From positions 1 to 20,114 of the forward strand of contig DIXD01000116.1 of the NCBI GenBank assembly GCA_002435985.1: DNA of 20,114 nt, given 5' to 3'. The notes below the pieces were generated by a model, which worked only from the letters and a program-made list of their open reading frames with translations, had not been told where the DNA came from and searched no databases. Made by a program: the position numbers and the translations under genes. This document shows, piece after piece, positions 15,660 through 20,114 of this stretch (position 1 is its first letter; every line of letters begins with the position of its first letter). The DNA is from Spirochaetaceae bacterium UBA6089. Its GTDB lineage: Bacteria > Spirochaetota > Spirochaetia > Treponematales > Rectinemataceae.

Positions 15660-18600
15660 ATGTCCTCCCATAATGCGCTCGATGCCTTAAACCTCGACGA
15701 ATTCCAGCGCGACGCTGCACGCACCGAAGAGACCGCAGTCGTCACGGCAGGCGCAGGGGCAGGAAAAACGCGTGCCCTAGTCGGCCGTTTTCTCTACCTG
15801 GTTCTGGAACAAGGTGTCGACCCTGAAGAGATCCTCGCCTTAACTTTTACACGCAAAGCGGCCGCCGAAATGTTTCAGCGTATACATGAGGCACTCGGTG
15901 CATCCACAGGCCCAGAGTCGGCCCTTGTAGACCGCCTGGTCAATGCGCACATCCAGACACTCGACTCGTTCTGCCGCGAAATCGTCGCGGCTGCAGCGCC
16001 TTTATACGGCTATACGCCGGAATTTCAGATCGACGACGTTGCCTGCGCAACCATGGCCACAAAGGTGGCGTACCGCTATGTGCTCGACAACCAGGGTGCC
16101 GGCGGGCTCCACAGCCTTCTGGGAGCCTTCGGTTTTGATATGGTGGTTCGCAATCTCTTTGCGCCCTTCGGAAGCGCGAACGTCGGGCCTCACTGGAAGG
16201 GCCGCCATCTCTGCCGTGCCTCGGCACGCCTCGGCGAGGAAGAATTCAGGCGGACAGCCTTACAGTTGGCCGAAGAGCTGCACAGCATCGCAGCGCAGAT
16301 TCTCGAAATGGAAAAGAATGCCCCTCCTTCAGGCTTCAGAGAAGGGACACGTCAGGCTATCCGAGCAGCGAAGGCCTTTCAGACTTTCGGCGCACAGCCC
16401 GATATTCCGGCCTCAGAGCCTGGTACGCCGGCATTACAGCCCGGTACGCCGGCCTTGGCTGAGCTGGCTGCCTTCCTTGCCTACATGCAGGATCCCGAAC
16501 ACACCATCAATCTGCGGAGCGTGGGCAGAAATGAAACGGAGATCACGATCAAGACCCTCGCCGTCGAACTCCGCGACGAGTCCCGACGCAAGATGATCTC
16601 GCAGATCGTGGATTTCGAGCGCTTTCTCCCCGACTACTATGCCATCATGGATCGACTGGACGAATACGCCGACCTTCTGTGCGAGGAGAGATGTCGCGCC
16701 AATATCATGAATTACAAAGACCTGGGTGCACTTGCGGTCGATATTCTCTCAAGCCAGGAAGAGATCCGCCAGTACTGGGCCTCGCGCTTTCGGTACATAC
16801 TCATCGACGAATTTCAGGACAACAACGATCTGCAGAAGCAGTTGCTTTTGCTCCTGAGCAAGGACGAGAAGGGGCTTCGCAGAGGAAAGTTGTTCTTCGT
16901 CGGCGACGAAAAGCAGTCGATCTATCTTTTCCGCGATGCGGACGTCAGCGTCTTCAAATCCCTCGCCGAGGAGCTTGGGGCTTCTCGGTTCTCACTGGTG
17001 CGCAACTATCGCAGCGCGCGGCGCCTCATTGCATTCTTCAACGCAGCATTCAACGTAGTCATGCAGCCGGCCGACCGCACCTGCCCTCGGCAGTTCGAGG
17101 CGACGTATGAACATATGGAAGCACATGGTACGGAGGAACCGGCAGACTTTGCATCGCACATTGAGTATCACTGCATCACGGCAGACGTGGCGCTGCAGGA
17201 GTCGCAGGATTCGTGCGGCGAGCTGCTCTCGGCGAAAGAGACGCTTGCTTACCGCATTGCGCGCTGGATCCGCGCTGCGGTCGTGTCGTCCACCCCTCTT
17301 TTCGTCCGCAGCGGGGATCATGCCGAGACGCAGCCGGTGCTGAGAAAAGCGGAATTCGGCGATATCGCCATTCTCATGCGCACCACGAGCCGCCAGTATG
17401 AACTGGAAAAATATCTGCGCATGTTCGCGATTCCTTTCGTCACCGACACTTCCTCGAGCCTCTTTTCCGAAGAACCTGTCAACGATCTTTATTATCTATT
17501 GCGCCTGCTGCTCGACGGGCAGGACCTCTTTGCGACCGCTGCGGTTCTCCGCAGTCCTCTGTGCCGGATCTCGAACGATGGATTTATGGTGGTCCTCACC
17601 GAACACCTGAGCCTTGCAGACCTCGAGGTCGGCATTCCTGAGATGTTGAGCGCCCAAGACAGCGAATCCGTGCGCACCATGCTCCGGTTCTATGGTGCCT
17701 TGAGGAAGATCTCGGATCATCTGCCGCTCATGGAACTCGTCGCATATGTTTGGGAGCACGCCAACCTTGAGCGCTCGATTCTCGTCGACCCACAACAGCA
17801 CCCTTACCTCGACCACTGGAACATTCTCCGTATGATCGCCGCGGACATCGAGGCACGCGGCGGGCATCTCCAAGCCTTTCTCGCAGCCTTGCGAGGCTAC
17901 ATACAACAAACACAGCGCTTCGATACCAACTTGGCTCCCAAGAGCGAGGGAAAGGGCGTCCAGCTCCTCACCATTCACAAGGCAAAGGGGCTTGAATTCC
18001 CCATCGTCATCATTCCGTGGATGGAGGCGGCGTCGAACAAGAACTCAGGCAGCGAGCTCTGGGGCGTGCTCGAATCAGCACAGGACAAGACACGGTTCTA
18101 CACGGTCGACATCGGCTTCCACGATCGGATCGAAGGCGGCTCGAACATCCTGCAGACGCGGGCACTAGACCTCCGAAGGGAGAAAGAGCGGGCCGAGACC
18201 AAGCGCCTATTATACGTCGCCTGCACGCGCGCGATCGATCACCTCATCATGTTCGATGCGGCCACCGCAAAACGTGCGTACGACCAGGACAGCTTCCACG
18301 CCATTCTCTTTCAAAACACCAGTCACATCCATCCCATGCCCGATGCGGAGACGCAAATACCCGAGCACCTTGCGGGCCTCCAATGCTTCTTCGAGCCCCT
18401 GGCGTTCGAACAGGAAGTGCGTGCCGCGCGAAGCCTCGTGGCGGCAACTGCACAGCCTGTGCCGGAAGAAGCTTCAGCGTTCGTGGAACCGAGCGAACCA
18501 CCGCCTCGCCGGCCGCAGCGCCGTCTTACGGCGAGCGCCGTCAACGCCATGGCGACGCACGAAGGCCTGGCCGCCACAACCGCGCGCGAGCTTACGGCAC

Positions 18601-19181
18601 GCATGGTCCGGCAACGGCTGTTCGAGCTCTCCCCTCTCGGCGAATCAGACGAAAGATCGGATCCCACAGTGTACGGTTCACTGGTCCACGAACTTTTCGT
18701 CCACCTCGTGTCGGGCAAGACTATCGAGCAATTTACGGCATCGACGACAGTGGCGCGCGAACTTCGGTCGGGAATGGGACTCTATTCGACCATTGAACAG
18801 GCCGCGCGCGAGCTTGAGCCCCTGCTTCGGAGCAAGATCTTTTCCGGCATACTGCAGAAAGCAATGTTGAAATTCGAGTTTCCTTTTCTGTTGGCCCTTT
18901 CTCCCTGGTTCGTAGAGGGCAGGATGGACATGCTGGCCGAATCCAGCGACGAAGTTATCGTGCTGGACCTCAAGACGGATCGACGATTTTTGCCACAGGA
19001 CTATGCTTTGCAGCTGGGTATCTATCGAATTGCAGCCCGGGCGCTCTTTCCAACAAAGAAGATTCGTACGGGGCTTTTGTATCTCCATTTCGGAGAAATC
19101 GCGTGGCAGGAAGGAGAGCTCGACGAAAATATCCTCTTGCACATGTGCAGCGCAATTTCGTATAACCATCTCGAGATGTAA
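15660..19181 (+). CDS. addA: AddA-like UvrD-family helicase/nuclease
   Basis: A 1173-residue ATP-driven 3'-5' helicase with a C-terminal nuclease. SF1A motifs in order: Q-motif area LDEFQRDAA at 12-20, Walker A GAGAGKT at 31-37, motif Ia LTFTRKAAAEM at 61-71, HIQTLDSFC at 97-105, Walker B LIDEFQD at 381-387, motif III VGDEKQSIYLFRDAD at 414-428, NYRS at 449-452, motif V LLTIHKAKGLEFP at 769-781 and motif VI LLYVACTRA at 850-858. The C-terminal RecB-like nuclease has YGSLVHELF, EGRMDML, VLDLKTD (Asp-x-Lys) and QLGIYR (QxxxY). Start and stop agree with the AddA family length (about 1200). The ATG is 2 bp after addB, with GGAG (15648-15651) 8 nt upstream. A short EPGTPAL/QPGTPAL repeat lies at 253-266. 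Confidence 0.93.
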   Translation: MSSHNALDALNLDEFQRDAARTEETAVVTAGAGAGKTRALVGRFLYLVLEQGVDPEEILALTFTRKAAAEMFQRIHEALGASTGPESALVDRLVNAHIQTLDSFCREIVAAAAPLYGYTPEFQIDDVACATMATKVAYRYVLDNQGAGGLHSLLGAFGFDMVVRNLFAPFGSANVGPHWKGRHLCRASARLGEEEFRRTALQLAEELHSIAAQILEMEKNAPPSGFREGTRQAIRAAKAFQTFGAQPDIPASEPGTPALQPGTPALAELAAFLAYMQDPEHTINLRSVGRNETEITIKTLAVELRDESRRKMISQIVDFERFLPDYYAIMDRLDEYADLLCEERCRANIMNYKDLGALAVDILSSQEEIRQYWASRFRYILIDEFQDNNDLQKQLLLLLSKDEKGLRRGKLFFVGDEKQSIYLFRDADVSVFKSLAEELGASRFSLVRNYRSARRLIAFFNAAFNVVMQPADRTCPRQFEATYEHMEAHGTEEPADFASHIEYHCITADVALQESQDSCGELLSAKETLAYRIARWIRAAVVSSTPLFVRSGDHAETQPVLRKAEFGDIAILMRTTSRQYELEKYLRMFAIPFVTDTSSSLFSEEPVNDLYYLLRLLLDGQDLFATAAVLRSPLCRISNDGFMVVLTEHLSLADLEVGIPEMLSAQDSESVRTMLRFYGALRKISDHLPLMELVAYVWEHANLERSILVDPQQHPYLDHWNILRMIAADIEARGGHLQAFLAALRGYIQQTQRFDTNLAPKSEGKGVQLLTIHKAKGLEFPIVIIPWMEAASNKNSGSELWGVLESAQDKTRFYTVDIGFHDRIEGGSNILQTRALDLRREKERAETKRLLYVACTRAIDHLIMFDAATAKRAYDQDSFHAILFQNTSHIHPMPDAETQIPEHLAGLQCFFEPLAFEQEVRAARSLVAATAQPVPEEASAFVEPSEPPPRRPQRRLTASAVNAMATHEGLAATTARELTARMVRQRLFELSPLGESDERSDPTVYGSLVHELFVHLVSGKTIEQFTASTTVARELRSGMGLYSTIEQAARELEPLLRSKIFSGILQKAMLKFEFPFLLALSPWFVEGRMDMLAESSDEVIVLDLKTDRRFLPQDYALQLGIYRIAARALFPTKKIRTGLLYLHFGEIAWQEGELDENILLHMCSAISYNHLEM
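16416..16457 (+). repeat. Two tandem 21-bp units inside addA
   Basis: Two adjacent in-frame 21-bp copies encode EPGTPAL and QPGTPAL (AddA residues 253-266), both containing GGTACGCCGGC. The preceding residues IPAS look like a decayed partial copy. The repeat lies in a non-conserved stretch between helicase motifs, so it is probably a flexible linker that can vary in copy number. Confidence 0.75.
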
Positions 19182-19204
19182 TCTCCAAGGAGGCTTTCAT
19201 AAAA

Positions 19205-19774
19205 ATGCCTAAAAAAGAACAAGGCGCCATCAAAACCGTTTCGCCGACGCCGTGGCGCATCTTTTTGACACTGGCAAAGATAAATAGCCTCACGCTCGGC
19301 GGCGGCTACGTAATTGTGCCCGTCATAGGAAATTCGTTCAAAAAGAAGGGTTGGATCACAGAAGAGGAGTTCTATCGTATTTTTTCGAGGGCGCAGGTCT
19401 TTCCCGGTCCCGTCGCGCTGAGCACATCCTTTCTCTGCTCGTACAGGATCGCCGGGGTGGCCGGCGCCGTCGCCTCCGTGTTCGGGGTGGTTCTACCTCC
19501 TTTTCTGGCCCTCATTCTGGTCGGCGGCTTTATTAGCCTCTATGGCGACAACGAACTTTTTAAGCGATTTTTGGGCGGCGCGGGGGCAGTCGTACCTGGG
19601 CTCGTAGGCTCGATGCTCTGGAGAAGCGCGCGGAAGCGGACATGGACGATCCGTACGACAACCGAGGTAATCGCGCTCGCAGTCCTCCTGGTGGTCTTTC
19701 CCTCCGCAGCATTCTTTATCCTGATCGGCGGGATCATCGCACTCTATCTTGGAAGGCTCGTATGGAAATCCTGA
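19205..19774 (+). CDS. CHR-family (chromate-type) transporter, first half-size subunit
   Basis: A 189-residue single-CHR-domain membrane protein. Family signatures are LGGGYVIVPVI at 31-41 (usually FGGG), a WITEEEFYRIFSRAQ segment, and FPGPVALSTSFL at 66-77 (usually PGPxAxNxA). About five to six hydrophobic segments are visible, e.g. 85-110 and 155-182. Full-length ChrA carries two such domains; half-size forms work as pairs. Members export chromate, but the natural substrate in this organism is unknown. AAGGAGG (19187-19193) lies 11 nt before the ATG, and addA ends 23 bp upstream, so it may belong to the same transcript. Its end overlaps the next gene by 13 bp. Confidence 0.9.
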   Translation: MPKKEQGAIKTVSPTPWRIFLTLAKINSLTLGGGYVIVPVIGNSFKKKGWITEEEFYRIFSRAQVFPGPVALSTSFLCSYRIAGVAGAVASVFGVVLPPFLALILVGGFISLYGDNELFKRFLGGAGAVVPGLVGSMLWRSARKRTWTIRTTTEVIALAVLLVVFPSAAFFILIGGIIALYLGRLVWKS

Positions 19775-20114
19775 GTGTAGCGTTAACTTTTTTAAAGGTA
19801 GGTATCGTGGCCTTTGGAGGAGGCTGGTCCGTAGTCGGCCTCATCAAGCAGGAAATCGTCCCTCGCTGGATGAGCCCCGACGCATTCAATTCGCTCATTG
19901 CGATTGCGCAGTCGACACCGGGGCCCATCGCCCTCAATGCAGCGACGCTGGTGGGATGGCAGCGTGCAGGTTTTTGGGGGGCATTGGCGGCGACGTTCTC
20001 GGTCATCGCCTTTCCTCTCCTTGCGATGAGTCTCGCGCTGGCGTTCTCGAAATATATCCCGCTCAATAAAAAGCTGGCGGACGAAAGCCTGCGCTCCGGC
20101 AGCATGGCGATGAT
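19762..20114 (+). CDS. CHR-family transporter, second half-size subunit (cut by window end)
   Basis: The 117 complete codons before the right edge encode a second CHR domain: VAFGGGWSVVGLI at 16-28, IVPRWMSPDAFNSLIAIAQ with the typical spacing, and STPGPIALNAATLVGW at 51-66, followed by hydrophobic helices. It starts at ATG 19762, 13 bp before the stop of the first subunit, with GGAAGG 5 nt upstream. The two proteins should be made together and form a heteromer equivalent to one full ChrA. The C-terminal part lies outside the window. Confidence 0.9.
   Translation, partial: MEILSVALTFLKVGIVAFGGGWSVVGLIKQEIVPRWMSPDAFNSLIAIAQSTPGPIALNAATLVGWQRAGFWGALAATFSVIAFPLLAMSLALAFSKYIPLNKKLADESLRSGSMAM

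Noticed and set aside
9362..19181. GH13-AddB-AddA as a new anti-phage defence system
   Set aside because: AddAB is a standard repair complex with all expected motifs, and the GH13 gene has no nuclease, toxin or sensor domain I can see. No neighbouring mobile or defence genes support the idea.

Overview
The window looks like ordinary chromosome from a moderately GC-rich spirochaete, probably in the Treponema/Spirochaetales group. Three things suggest this: an alanyl-tRNA synthetase of only about 600 residues that ends after the editing domain, the gene order alaS-dxs-folP-cdaA, and an AddAB-type nuclease/helicase pair. The assignment rests on remembered family traits and was not checked by a search. 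No tRNA, rRNA, CRISPR array, insertion sequence or prophage gene was found.

Layout. (1) Positions 1-5407, minus strand, hold a tight operon read right to left: alaS, dxs (MEP isoprenoid pathway), folP (folate) and cdaA (c-di-AMP synthesis). Junctions are 17 bp apart, 11 bp overlapping and 4 bp overlapping, and cdaA runs off the left edge. (2) Divergent from alaS, at 5605-6615, is an NAD(P)-binding epimerase/SDR-like gene whose promoter spacer carries a perfect 18-bp palindrome typical of TetR-family operators. Its 3' end overlaps by 53 bp the 3' end of a convergent tetR gene (6563-7183). That tetR is coupled to a small single-domain asparaginase homologue (about 7171-7695). (3) Divergent from the asparaginase is an AT-rich patch holding the promoter and N-terminal half of a membrane-anchored lytic transglycosylase. 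The catalytic half returns to normal GC-rich sequence. (4) A second, convergent TetR gene (8615-9235, most likely a TTG start) lies back to back with the next operon and has an inverted repeat in the shared promoter region. (5) Positions 9362-19181 hold three large plus-strand genes 2 bp apart: an unusual 1160-aa GH13 alpha-amylase-like protein, an AddB-like exonuclease with an iron-sulfur cysteine set, and an AddA-like helicase-nuclease. (6) At the right edge are two half-size CHR-family (chromate-type) transporter subunits that overlap by 13 bp; the second is cut by the window end.

How the parts work together. The left operon is housekeeping (translation, isoprenoids, folate, second messenger). 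AddA and AddB would form the double-strand-break end-processing nuclease. The paired CHR proteins would form one heteromeric transporter. The two TetR genes look like local regulators: one is linked to the palindrome in front of the SDR gene, the other to the operon that begins with the GH13 gene. I see no clear new defence or mobile system. The most unusual points are the GH13 protein with a Pro in place of the conserved region IV His and its coupling to addBA, the composition chimera inside the transglycosylase gene, and the TetR operator/SDR/asparaginase module.
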